Source: Permianibacter fluminis
Lineage (GTDB): Bacteria; Pseudomonadota; Gammaproteobacteria; Enterobacterales; Permianibacteraceae
Direction: 5' to 3'
Length of the DNA stretch: 64,000 nt
NCBI RefSeq assembly: GCF_013179735.1
Contig: NZ_JABMEG010000001.1
Location: forward strand, 310,001 to 374,000
Under the pieces are notes generated by a model. That model saw only the letters and a list, made by a program, of their open reading frames with translations, was not told the DNA's origin and made no database searches. The position numbers and the translations under genes are program-made. The number at the start of each line of letters is the position of its first letter. Position 1 is the stretch's first letter. Positions 37,854-45,341 of the stretch are shown here, one piece after another.

Positions 37854-38534
37854 ATGCATATTGAATTTTCACATCAACCGGGCAACACGGCGGCGCGCAT
37901 CCAGCTGGCGCAAGGTGAAAGCTGCACAGCCGAATCCGGCGCCATGATCGCGATGAGCGGCAATATGGACATCACCACGACCACGCACAAAAAGGGCAGT
38001 GGCAGTGTCATGAAGGCGGTGAAACGGCTGCTGTCCGGCGAATCGCTGTTCCTGAACCATTTTGAACCGCGCAGTGGCAATGGCGAAGTCTGGCTCGGAT
38101 CGACGCTGGCCGGCGACATGATGGAGTATCAACTGAACAACGAGAGCCTGATTGTCCAGTCGGGTTCATTTCTCGCCTGCGAAAGCGGCATTGAAATCGA
38201 TCTCGGTTGGCAGGGTTTCAAATCGCTGCTATCCGGTGAAAGCGTGTTCTGGCTGAACCTGAAAGGCAAAGGCAAAGTGGTGCTGAGCAGCTTCGGCGCG
38301 ATTTATCCGGTGCAGGTCAACGGCGAATACATCGTCGATACCGGCCACATCGTTGCGTTCAACGAAACGCTGGACTTCAGCCTGACCAAGGCCGGCAAGA
38401 GCTGGATTCATTCCATGCTGGGTGGTGAAGGGCTGGTCTGCAAATTCAAGGGCCGCGGCACGGTCTGGTGCCAGTCGCACAACCCGAGTGCGTTTGGCAA
38501 AGCGTTTGGTCCGAAACTGCGGCCACGCCGGTAA
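37854..38534 (+). CDS. AIM24 / TIGR00266 family protein, paralogue 2
   Basis: 226 residues, 11 bp after paralogue 1 with AAGGAAG before its ATG. Same fold and same marker motifs: AESGAMIAMSGNMDITTTTH, RLLSGESLFLNHFEP, VQSGSFLACESGIEIDLGWQ, VNGEYIVDTGHIVAFNETL and LGGEGLVCKFKGRGTVWCQ. Cytoplasmic by sequence. Tight spacing shows it is co-transcribed with its neighbours. Confidence 0.92.
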   Translation: MHIEFSHQPGNTAARIQLAQGESCTAESGAMIAMSGNMDITTTTHKKGSGSVMKAVKRLLSGESLFLNHFEPRSGNGEVWLGSTLAGDMMEYQLNNESLIVQSGSFLACESGIEIDLGWQGFKSLLSGESVFWLNLKGKGKVVLSSFGAIYPVQVNGEYIVDTGHIVAFNETLDFSLTKAGKSWIHSMLGGEGLVCKFKGRGTVWCQSHNPSAFGKAFGPKLRPRR

Positions 38535-38618
38535 CCGATGGCGTCAGTCGACAGGCCGTGACCACGCACCGGCCACTGTCGCAATGCCAGCCACCCGAAT
38601 TTACAAGGAATGCCCACG

Positions 38619-39686
38619 ATGAATTATCAAGTCATCCTGTTGCCGCAGGACGCCAGCGCCGAACGCGTTGCCGCCTTCGCCAAGCTGTTCAAATCCGATG
38701 AAGAAAAAGCCCGTGCCTGCTTTGCCCGCGCGCCGATGGTGCTGAAAGCCAACCTCGACGCCGATGGCGCCGAGAAATACCGCATCGCGCTTGGCCGCGC
38801 CGACATCCAGTGTGAAGTCAAACGCATGGCGGTCAGCACCGACGACAGCAACGCCAACGCCACCACAGTCATGAGCAGCGCCGCCGTGGCCCGCTCGGTC
38901 GCCGCACATACTGAGCGCACAAGCGCCGACAGCACGACGCAGGTGGCAAGTGGCGGAAACGGTGGCGGTGGCAGTCAACAACTGGCGCGCGATTCCGGAT
39001 TCAGCGATGACGCCCTGCCCGGTTTCAAATTCCGCATCGAAGGCCGGCCCGATTTCAGTTTCCTGACGGTCAAGCTGCCAGCCAACAAGACCCTGAAAGT
39101 CGAAGCGTCGGCGATGGCAACCATGGACAGCCATATCCAGATGAAGTCGAAGCTGCGTGGCGGCCTCGGCCGCTTCCTGACCGGTGAATCCATTGTGATG
39201 AATGAATTCACGGCAGCGAACATGCCCGGTGAAATCGGCATTGCGCCGCCCTCACCCGGCGACCTGCGTCACGTTTATCTGAATGGCGAAACGATTTACC
39301 TGCAGAACTCGGCCTTCGTTGCCGCCGACATGGGCGTCACCATCGAAAGCCAGTGGCAGGGTTTCACCAAAGGCTTTTTCTCCGGCGAAAGCCTGTTCCT
39401 GATCCGCGCCCAAGGCACCGGCGATCTGTGGTTCAACTCGTATGGCGGCGTCATCGATCTGGATGTTGACGGCGACTACGTGGTCGACACCGGCAATATC
39501 GTCGCGTTCACCGAAGGGCTGGATTACAAGATCAGCAAAGTCGGCGGCTACAAATCGCTGTTCTTCTCCGGCGAAGGCCTGGTCTGCCGCTTCTCCGGCA
39601 AAGGCAAAGTCTGGATCCAGACTCGTGCCGTCGGCGCCTTCGCGGCTTGGGCGCATCCATTCCGACCGCTGCCGAAACGGAGTTGA
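38619..39686 (+). CDS. AIM24 / TIGR00266 family protein, paralogue 3, with extra N-terminal domain
   Basis: 355 residues from the ATG at 38619 (AAGGAA 9 nt upstream overlaps a competing ATG at 38610). The C-terminal 225 residues are a standard AIM24 domain (KVEASAMATMDSHIQMKSKL, LTGESIVMNEFTAANMPGEI, VDGDYVVDTGNIVAFTEGLD, SGEGLVCRFSGKGKVWIQTR). The first 75 residues (YQVILLPQDASAERVAAFAK, CFARAPMVLKANLDADGAEK, YRIALGRADIQCEVK) resemble the ribosomal L7/L12 C-terminal fold pattern. A Ser/Thr/Gly linker joins them. It starts 84 bp after paralogue 2. Confidence 0.9.
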   Translation: MNYQVILLPQDASAERVAAFAKLFKSDEEKARACFARAPMVLKANLDADGAEKYRIALGRADIQCEVKRMAVSTDDSNANATTVMSSAAVARSVAAHTERTSADSTTQVASGGNGGGGSQQLARDSGFSDDALPGFKFRIEGRPDFSFLTVKLPANKTLKVEASAMATMDSHIQMKSKLRGGLGRFLTGESIVMNEFTAANMPGEIGIAPPSPGDLRHVYLNGETIYLQNSAFVAADMGVTIESQWQGFTKGFFSGESLFLIRAQGTGDLWFNSYGGVIDLDVDGDYVVDTGNIVAFTEGLDYKISKVGGYKSLFFSGEGLVCRFSGKGKVWIQTRAVGAFAAWAHPFRPLPKRS

Positions 39687-39989
39687 GCTTGCTTGCAGGA
39701 AGGATTCGGAGTGTAGTGATGAACCGCCATCGCGCACCATAAACTGAACCGGGATTTGGCACCGCACGACGGGAAAAACGGTGGCTTGCTTCGCGGAGCC
39801 ACCCTACGACGAGTTTGGCTCCGATTTGGGAAGCTTATTGGCATGTGAGGGCGTGGCAATTTCTGCGGAGAAGGGTTTGCTGGAAGCGGACGTTGCATCC
39901 AGCATGTTTAACACTTTGTTGAATGCGTTCATCACTACTCCGTATGGTGGAATGGCCCCGGCAAACCGGCGCAGAGCGTGTAACTAACC
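39687..39989. other. Intergenic, 303 bp, one hairpin
   Basis: No gene is supported. The perfect 7-bp stem GGTGGCT...AGCCACC (39780-39803, loop containing TTCGCGG) resembles dispersed intergenic hairpins and may terminate the AIM24 transcript, though no T-run follows. The sequence is AT-richer than the AIM24 genes. Confidence 0.5.
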
Positions 39990-40265
39990 ATGGAAGAGAC
40001 GCTGCTTATTGTTTATCTCGCCCTTCATTTCGTTCTCGGAGCGACATCTGGTTGTGGGGTTGTGTTCATTCCCAATAGACAACTCTTACCGCAATTGGGG
40101 CCTTGGTTTAGGTGGTCGACGTTTATGCTGCTACTTGCCGCGAATGTATACTTGATAGGTCATTTCAATGTTGGCTCAGCCAGTGGTCTCAGAGCATTCG
40201 GAGCCGCGCTTGCAGCCTGCGGATTTGCTGCTGGGTATTTTTTGACCAAACGATTTATCCGGTGA
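39990..40265 (+). CDS. Small membrane protein, unknown function
   Basis: 91 residues, start ATG (MEETLLIVYLALHFVLGATS). Three hydrophobic segments: 3-22, about 42-60 (WSTFMLLLAANVYLIGHF) and about 66-86 (GLRAFGAALAACGFAAGYFL). The last residues are basic (TKRFIR), so the C-terminus is probably cytoplasmic. I recognise no family. The codon use is AT-richer than its neighbours. Its stop is 43 bp from the end of the convergent decarboxylase gene, with a hairpin between them. Confidence 0.55.
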   Translation: MEETLLIVYLALHFVLGATSGCGVVFIPNRQLLPQLGPWFRWSTFMLLLAANVYLIGHFNVGSASGLRAFGAALAACGFAAGYFLTKRFIR

Positions 40266-40276
40266 TAGTTAACTCG

Positions 40277-40304
40277 GTAGGTTGGGTTTCAAAGCCCAAC
40301 CTAC
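40277..40304. terminator. Hairpin between convergent genes
   Basis: Perfect 10-bp stem GTAGGTTGGG / CCCAACCTAC around an 8-nt loop TTTCAAAG that can pair further. It sits between two genes that end toward each other and can serve both. A related sequence (GTAGGTTGGGTTAGCG) occurs at 53678-53700, so this is a dispersed intergenic repeat type, not unique to this site. Confidence 0.65.
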
Positions 40305-40308
40305 GCCC

Positions 40309-41727
40309 TCAACTTACCGCTTCCTTCAGCATCAAAGCCCACAGCGCTTCCACATGCTGCCGCTCGGTCGGCAACGCGCCGATCGACACCCGTACCATCC
40401 AGCGGCCATCAAGCTGCGATGGCGTCAGATAGGCACGCCCGGAAGCATTGATCCGATTGACCCAGCCCAGCGTGTGCTGGTCGAGCGCGTCACCGCTGAG
40501 GCCTGCAGGTTCGTGCCGCACGCACAATGTCTGCAAGGGCACTGGCGCCAAAATTTTCCAATCCTCGGTTTGCCGGATTTGGTCGGCGAGCCACTGAGCA
40601 TTGGCGAGATCACGACGCAGGCGTGCCTGCAACCCATCCACGCCTTGCTCGCGCAATAAAAACCACAGTTTGAGTGCGCGGAAACGGCGGCCGAGCGGAA
40701 TGCCCCAATCGCGATAATTTTTGGCGCTGCCATCGGCAGCGGTTTGCAGATAGCTCGGGTTGGATGACATGACCCGAATGAGATGTTGCGGATCGCGCAC
40801 GTAATAAGTGGAGCAATCAAACGCGACGCCGAGCCATTTGTGCGGATTGAGCACCAGCGAATCGGCACGCTCGATACCGGCAAACAGCTGCCGACATTCC
40901 GGCAGAATCATCGCCGAACCGGCCAAGGCTGCGTCAACATGCAGCCACAGGTTGAATTGCTCGGCCAAGGCCGCGATCGGTTCCAGCGGATCAATGGCGG
41001 TGGTTCCAGTGGTGCCGACGCTGGCGATGATCGCGCAGGGTTGCAAACCTTGCTCGAGATCAGCACGTATCGCGCGCTCCAAGGCGGCCGGTCGAATGGC
41101 GTAATCGGTATCGGTTTCAATCAGTCGCATGTGCTGTTTGCCAAAACCGGCCAGCAACACCGCTTTGTGCACCGAGCTGTGTGCCTGCGCCGAGGTGTAA
41201 ATCACCAACGGCTTGTGCACTTGCTGCAAACCGCCGCATGTCGCCCCGTAATCACTGCTGCGTTCGCGCGCGCTGAGCAGGGCAACGAGCGTGGAGGTTG
41301 AAGCGGTGTCTTGAATGACGCCGTGCCAGTGTTCGGACAGACCGAGCAATTGCCGCAGCCAGTCGGTGGCGACTTCTTCGACTTCGGTTAGCGCCGGGCT
41401 GGATTGCCAGTTCAAGCCGAGTTGGCCGAGACCGGTCGAGGCGAGATCGGCGAGCACGCTGCTGAGCTCGCCGTTGGAAGGAAAATAGCCAAAGAATGAC
41501 GGATGCAAAAAATGCGAGCAGTGCGGCGCCACCAACGCATTCAAATCTTTCAGCAGCGCCGAAAACGGTTCGGCTTGTTGCGGTGGTGTGCTCGGCAACT
41601 TGCTGCGCAGCGCACCGGGACTGACCGGTGCCATCACCGGCGGCACACCGTCCTGAATGTACTGACGCTGGTCGGCCAGCCAGTCGATCAATTGGTGGCC
41701 GTAGTGACGAAATTCTTCCGGGCTCAT
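40309..41727 (-). CDS. PLP-dependent aromatic-L-amino-acid decarboxylase family protein
   Basis: 472 residues from the ATG at 41727 with AGGAG six bases upstream; an ATG nine codons earlier lacks a site. Group II decarboxylase features: HPSFFGYFPSNGELSSVLAD, VIQDTASTSTLVALLSARER, the His that stacks on PLP in SAQAHSSVHKAVLLAG, HVDAALAGSAMILPE and the Schiff-base lysine in NPHKWLGVAFDCS. It is nearest to aromatic amino acid (tryptophan/tyrosine/DOPA) decarboxylases, producing amines; the exact substrate is not decidable. Cytosolic. It stands alone between convergent and divergent neighbours. Confidence 0.93.
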   Translation of the reverse strand: MSPEEFRHYGHQLIDWLADQRQYIQDGVPPVMAPVSPGALRSKLPSTPPQQAEPFSALLKDLNALVAPHCSHFLHPSFFGYFPSNGELSSVLADLASTGLGQLGLNWQSSPALTEVEEVATDWLRQLLGLSEHWHGVIQDTASTSTLVALLSARERSSDYGATCGGLQQVHKPLVIYTSAQAHSSVHKAVLLAGFGKQHMRLIETDTDYAIRPAALERAIRADLEQGLQPCAIIASVGTTGTTAIDPLEPIAALAEQFNLWLHVDAALAGSAMILPECRQLFAGIERADSLVLNPHKWLGVAFDCSTYYVRDPQHLIRVMSSNPSYLQTAADGSAKNYRDWGIPLGRRFRALKLWFLLREQGVDGLQARLRRDLANAQWLADQIRQTEDWKILAPVPLQTLCVRHEPAGLSGDALDQHTLGWVNRINASGRAYLTPSQLDGRWMVRVSIGALPTERQHVEALWALMLKEAVS

Positions 41728-41888
41728 GGCGGCTCCTAGTGCGCACAAACGCATGCAGCGCTGAGCTTACGGGGTTTGCCGGACGCTGCCAAATCGACTG
41801 AATGCTTATGCGCTGCCCGTGTTAGCGCGCCATGCAGCGACGGCGTAGGATCGGCACCGTCCGCACCGGTTGTTGCAGGAGTGAATAA

Positions 41889-43214
41889 ATGAGCTCAGTG
41901 AGCAACGAGCGCAACGTAACGGCGCCCACCGCGCTGCCGCATGTGCTGATAATCGGCGGCGGTTTTGCTGGCTTGTCGGCGGCGCGCGCGCTGGCCAATG
42001 CGCCAGCACGGGTGACCTTGATCGACCGGCGCAACCACCATCTGTTTCAGCCGTTGCTGTATCAGGTGGCGATGGCGGCGCTGAATCCCAGCGATGTCGC
42101 CTATCCCATTCGCGCCATTTTGCGCGATCAGCGCAACACCCAGGTTCTGCTCGCCGAAGCGCGCCGGATTGATCTGGCCCAGCGCCGGGTCGAGCTCGAT
42201 AACGGCGCGCTGGCTTACGATTATTTGATCGTGGCGAGCGGCGCTAGCCATTCCTATTTCGGCAACGAACACTGGGCGACGGTCGCACCCGGTTTGAAGA
42301 CCATTGAAGACGCGCTTGATATCCGCCGACGGGTGTTTCTGGCCTATGAAGCGGCCGAGCGGGAGCGCGATGCCCTTGCGCAAAAAGCCTGGCAGAGTTT
42401 TGTCGTGATCGGCGGTGGCCCGACCGGCGTTGAACTGGCCGGCGCGCTGGCCGAAATTGGCCGGCACACACTAAAAGACGATTTTCGCCACATCGATCCG
42501 CGGTCAGTGCGGGTGTTGCTCATCGAAGGCCGCGAGCGCCTGCTGGCCGCCTTTGATCCGCAACTGTCAGCCGATGCCCGGCGCGCGCTGGAAAAGCTCG
42601 GGGTCGAAGTGCGCACCAACGAACGGGTTACCGAGGTCACCGATCAGGAGGTCACGCTGGCCAGCGGGGAGCGGCTACCGGCCCGGACGGTGTTGTGGGC
42701 CGCTGGCGTGCAGGCCTCGGCGTTGACCCAGAGCCTGGCCGCAAACCGCGACCGCGCCGGCCGGGTCGAGGTGCAGGCCGATTTGAGCCTGCCGGACCAT
42801 CCGGAAGTGTTTGTCGTTGGCGATACCGCCAAGATGCTCAGCGCCGGCAAGGAAGTCCCGGGCATGGCTCAGGGCGCCAGCCAGTCTGGCCGTCATGCCG
42901 CCCGCCAGATTCTGGCCGAACTGCGCGGCGAGCCGAATGCCCGCAGCCCGTTCCGCTACCGCAATCTCGGTTCGATGGCGACCATCGGCCGGGCCTCGGC
43001 GATTGCCGAAATCGGCCGCTGGAAGCAAAGCGGCTTCTTTGCCTGGCTGTTCTGGTGGGCGCTGCACATTTACGGCCTCATCGGCTTTCGCAGCCGGACC
43101 AGCGCCTTTCTGAACTGGGGCTGGCAGTGGCTGACCTTTCAGCGCGGCGCCCGGCTGATCACCGGCGAGCGACCGGAACTGCCGGAAATCGGTCCGGCTG
43201 ATCGCCACGACTGA
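41889..43214 (+). CDS. ndh: Type II NADH:quinone oxidoreductase (NDH-2)
   Basis: 441 residues; single-subunit, non-proton-pumping respiratory enzyme bound to the inner face of the membrane. FAD site LPHVLIIGGGFAGLSAARAL (about 16-35), NAD site FVVIGGGPTGVELAGALAEI (about 171-190), and FVVGDTAKM plus the quinone-end motif MAQGASQSGRHAARQI. A C-terminal amphipathic/hydrophobic stretch (FFAWLFWWALHIYGLIGFRS) anchors it. AGGAG lies 7 nt before the ATG. Divergent from the decarboxylase gene; a terminator hairpin lies after it. Confidence 0.93.
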   Translation: MSSVSNERNVTAPTALPHVLIIGGGFAGLSAARALANAPARVTLIDRRNHHLFQPLLYQVAMAALNPSDVAYPIRAILRDQRNTQVLLAEARRIDLAQRRVELDNGALAYDYLIVASGASHSYFGNEHWATVAPGLKTIEDALDIRRRVFLAYEAAERERDALAQKAWQSFVVIGGGPTGVELAGALAEIGRHTLKDDFRHIDPRSVRVLLIEGRERLLAAFDPQLSADARRALEKLGVEVRTNERVTEVTDQEVTLASGERLPARTVLWAAGVQASALTQSLAANRDRAGRVEVQADLSLPDHPEVFVVGDTAKMLSAGKEVPGMAQGASQSGRHAARQILAELRGEPNARSPFRYRNLGSMATIGRASAIAEIGRWKQSGFFAWLFWWALHIYGLIGFRSRTSAFLNWGWQWLTFQRGARLITGERPELPEIGPADRHD

Positions 43215-43328
43215 AGCAGGGCTGGGCGCTAAGCCGCGCCAGCGCTGAAAAATAGCCGGCTGGCGCCAGCACCGGGCTTGGCTTATCGGCACGTCGATTT
43301 GCGCGGTTCGGCAAATGGCGGGCAGCAA

Positions 43329-43351
43329 AAAGGGCTGCTACGCAGCCCTTT
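43329..43351. terminator. Bidirectional terminator hairpin ndh / cytochrome
   Basis: Stem AAAGGGCTGC / GCAGCCCTTT with loop TAC, flanked by A-run and T-run. It lies between the convergent ends of ndh (43214) and the cytochrome gene (43391) and could stop transcription from both sides. Confidence 0.8.
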
Positions 43352-43390
43352 CTATTACACCCCGATTGCTTCTACTACCGACCTGCCCGC

Positions 43391-43846
43391 TTATTTGACC
43401 GGGGCGATCATGTAGGCCAGCACGGCTTTCAGCTCGTCTTCCGAGCAGTCCATGCACATGCCTTTCGGCGGCATGGCGTTCTTGCCGTTGGTCAGGCTGG
43501 TCCACAGCGCGGCTTCGCCCTGTTTGACCCGCGGCGCCCAGGCCTCCTTGTCGCCGTACTTCGGCGCGCCGGCCACGCCAGCGGTATGGCAGGCGCCACA
43601 AGCGCCGTTGAACACGGCTTCGCCGGTGCGCGGGCCGCTGCTGGCGACCACAGCCGGAGCCGGGTTCGGAATATCGTCGCCTTCGACATAGACCTTGCCG
43701 ACCGGCGCCGTGCGTTCCCGCTGGGACGCTTCCGAGCGCCAGCTCTTGCCGGTCTGGTCGGCTGTCGCCGCCTGAACCGTCGCTACCGTCAAACCTGTCA
43801 GCATTGCGACCGTTGCCATCACGGTCATCTGGCGCAGCAAACTCAT
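43391..43846 (-). CDS. Cytochrome c5-like periplasmic monohaem cytochrome
   Basis: 151 residues from the ATG at 43846 (GAGG six to seven bases upstream); an upstream TTG is unlikely. Signal peptide MSLLRQMTVMATVAMLTGLT ending near QAA. One haem motif CGACH (VFNGACGACHTAGVAGAPK), axial Met in KNAMPPKGM and an extra cysteine pair in MCMDC, the pattern of cytochrome c5. A linker of about 60 residues precedes the haem domain. It carries electrons in the periplasm; partner unknown. Convergent with ndh. Confidence 0.93.
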   Translation of the reverse strand: MSLLRQMTVMATVAMLTGLTVATVQAATADQTGKSWRSEASQRERTAPVGKVYVEGDDIPNPAPAVVASSGPRTGEAVFNGACGACHTAGVAGAPKYGDKEAWAPRVKQGEAALWTSLTNGKNAMPPKGMCMDCSEDELKAVLAYMIAPVK

Positions 43847-44180
43847 GCCCAACCTCGTCAAAAACCAACGCCCCGACAACCCCGGAGCAACGGTCGCGAA
43901 GTATAGCGGAAGGCCCCGCCCGGATGAAGGTTTTACCGGTATTGCCAGTCAGCCCGGCCGGGCTATGACTTCCGGCACTAATGCCGCTGTGGCTGGCGGA
44001 CCATACTTGCGGTAAGTGGCGGAAAATGGGCCTTCGAACGTATCAGCTGACTTAAGCCCCGCCCCGCGTCCACCTTGTTAACAATCAGATACGTTTGCCG
44101 CGAACGTGGCAACGGCTGGACGTTGACAATGGCGCCATCCAAATAGGGCCACTTTTTTCTTTTTTTTAAGGGATACCATC
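43847..44180. promoter_or_regulatory. Divergent intergenic region, 334 bp
   Basis: Between the starts of the cytochrome gene (minus) and the RND adaptor gene (plus), so both promoters should lie here. A T-rich tract (CTTTTTTCTTTTTTTTAAGG, ending in the ribosome site AAGGGA) directly precedes the adaptor ATG. I see no gene or clear operator. Confidence 0.45.
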
Positions 44181-45338
44181 ATGATGCGCCACAGCCGCTT
44201 TCACTCAGCCAAGCTGCGCCACACCGTTCTTGCCGCCAGCGTCGTGCTTGGCCTGGCCGCCGGCCTGACCGGTTGCGGCCAACCGGGTGGCCCGGATGCG
44301 GCAGCCGACGCTGCCCCCACGCAAACGCTGCTGCTGAACCGCGCCGACCTGCTGGCCGTGGACACCGGTGAATTCGCCACCGGCCCGGTCATCTCGGGCT
44401 CGCTGCAACCGGAACGGCAAGCCGATCTGCGGGCCGAGGTCTCGGCCATCGTGCTGCAGGTATTCAAGAACAACGGCGACAAGGTCCAGAAAGGTGATCT
44501 GCTGGTCCGGCTCGATGACACCTCGCTGCGCGAGAATCTGTCCTCGTCGCAAGAAGCCGAGCGCGCAGCGCAGCAGGCGTTTGATCAAGCCCAGCGCCAG
44601 TTCGAGCGTTTGAAGACGCTGTCGTCGTCGGGTGCGGTCTCAACCCAGAATCTGGAAGACGCGGAAATCCGCCGCAACAATGCCCAGAGCGATCTGGCCG
44701 CTGCCCGCGCCCGCGTCGTGCAGTCGCGTCAGCAAATGGAAAAAACCGAAGTGCGGGCGCCGTTCGCCGGCATCGTCAGTGAGCGTGCCGTCTCCAATGG
44801 CGACACCGCACAGGTTGGCAAAGCGTTGCTGAAGGTCATCGACCCGTCCAGCTTGCGCTTTGAAGGTTTCATCGCCGCCGAGCAAGTCAATCAGGTCAAG
44901 GTTGGCAATGCGGTGCTGTTCAGCGTCAACGGTTACGGCGAGCAACAATTTGCCGGCAGCGTCGAGCGCGTCAGCCCGATGGCCAACAGCGCCACCCGGC
45001 AAGTGGAAGTCGGCGTTCGTATCCAGGGCAGCGGCACCCCGATGGTGGCCGGTCTGTTCGCTGAAGGTCGCGTACAAACGATCAGCCGCAGCACGCTGAT
45101 GGTCCCGGAGTCGGCGCTGGTGCGTGATGGCGACACGGTGTACATCTGGAAAGTACAGGACCAGAAACTGCTCAAGACGCCGATTCAGCTGGGTGGTCGT
45201 GACGAGCGTCGCGGCGACTTCGAAGTGAAATCCGGCGTGGTCGCCGGCGATCAGATTCTGCGGCACCCGCAAGGTGCGCTGAGCGACGGCGGCGCCGTCG
45301 AACTGGAAACCACCGCTGTCGCCAAAGCGGGAGGCTAA
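44181..45338 (+). CDS. RND efflux periplasmic adaptor, lipoprotein (pump 1)
   Basis: 385 residues. Signal sequence with lipobox LTGC (ASVVLGLAAGLTGCGQPGG), so anchored to the inner membrane by lipid. Adaptor domains: lipoyl halves (SGSLQPERQADLRAEVSAIV, VQKGDLLVRLDD and VRAPFAGIVSERAVSNGDTA), an alpha-hairpin (SSSQEAERAAQQAFDQAQRQ... VVQSRQQMEKTE), beta-barrel and membrane-proximal domains (LFAEGRVQTISRSTLMVPES). It connects the RND permease to an outer-membrane channel. Three bp separate it from the permease gene. No TolC-type channel gene is in the window. Confidence 0.95.
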   Translation: MMRHSRFHSAKLRHTVLAASVVLGLAAGLTGCGQPGGPDAAADAAPTQTLLLNRADLLAVDTGEFATGPVISGSLQPERQADLRAEVSAIVLQVFKNNGDKVQKGDLLVRLDDTSLRENLSSSQEAERAAQQAFDQAQRQFERLKTLSSSGAVSTQNLEDAEIRRNNAQSDLAAARARVVQSRQQMEKTEVRAPFAGIVSERAVSNGDTAQVGKALLKVIDPSSLRFEGFIAAEQVNQVKVGNAVLFSVNGYGEQQFAGSVERVSPMANSATRQVEVGVRIQGSGTPMVAGLFAEGRVQTISRSTLMVPESALVRDGDTVYIWKVQDQKLLKTPIQLGGRDERRGDFEVKSGVVAGDQILRHPQGALSDGGAVELETTAVAKAGG

Positions 45339-45341
45339 GTC

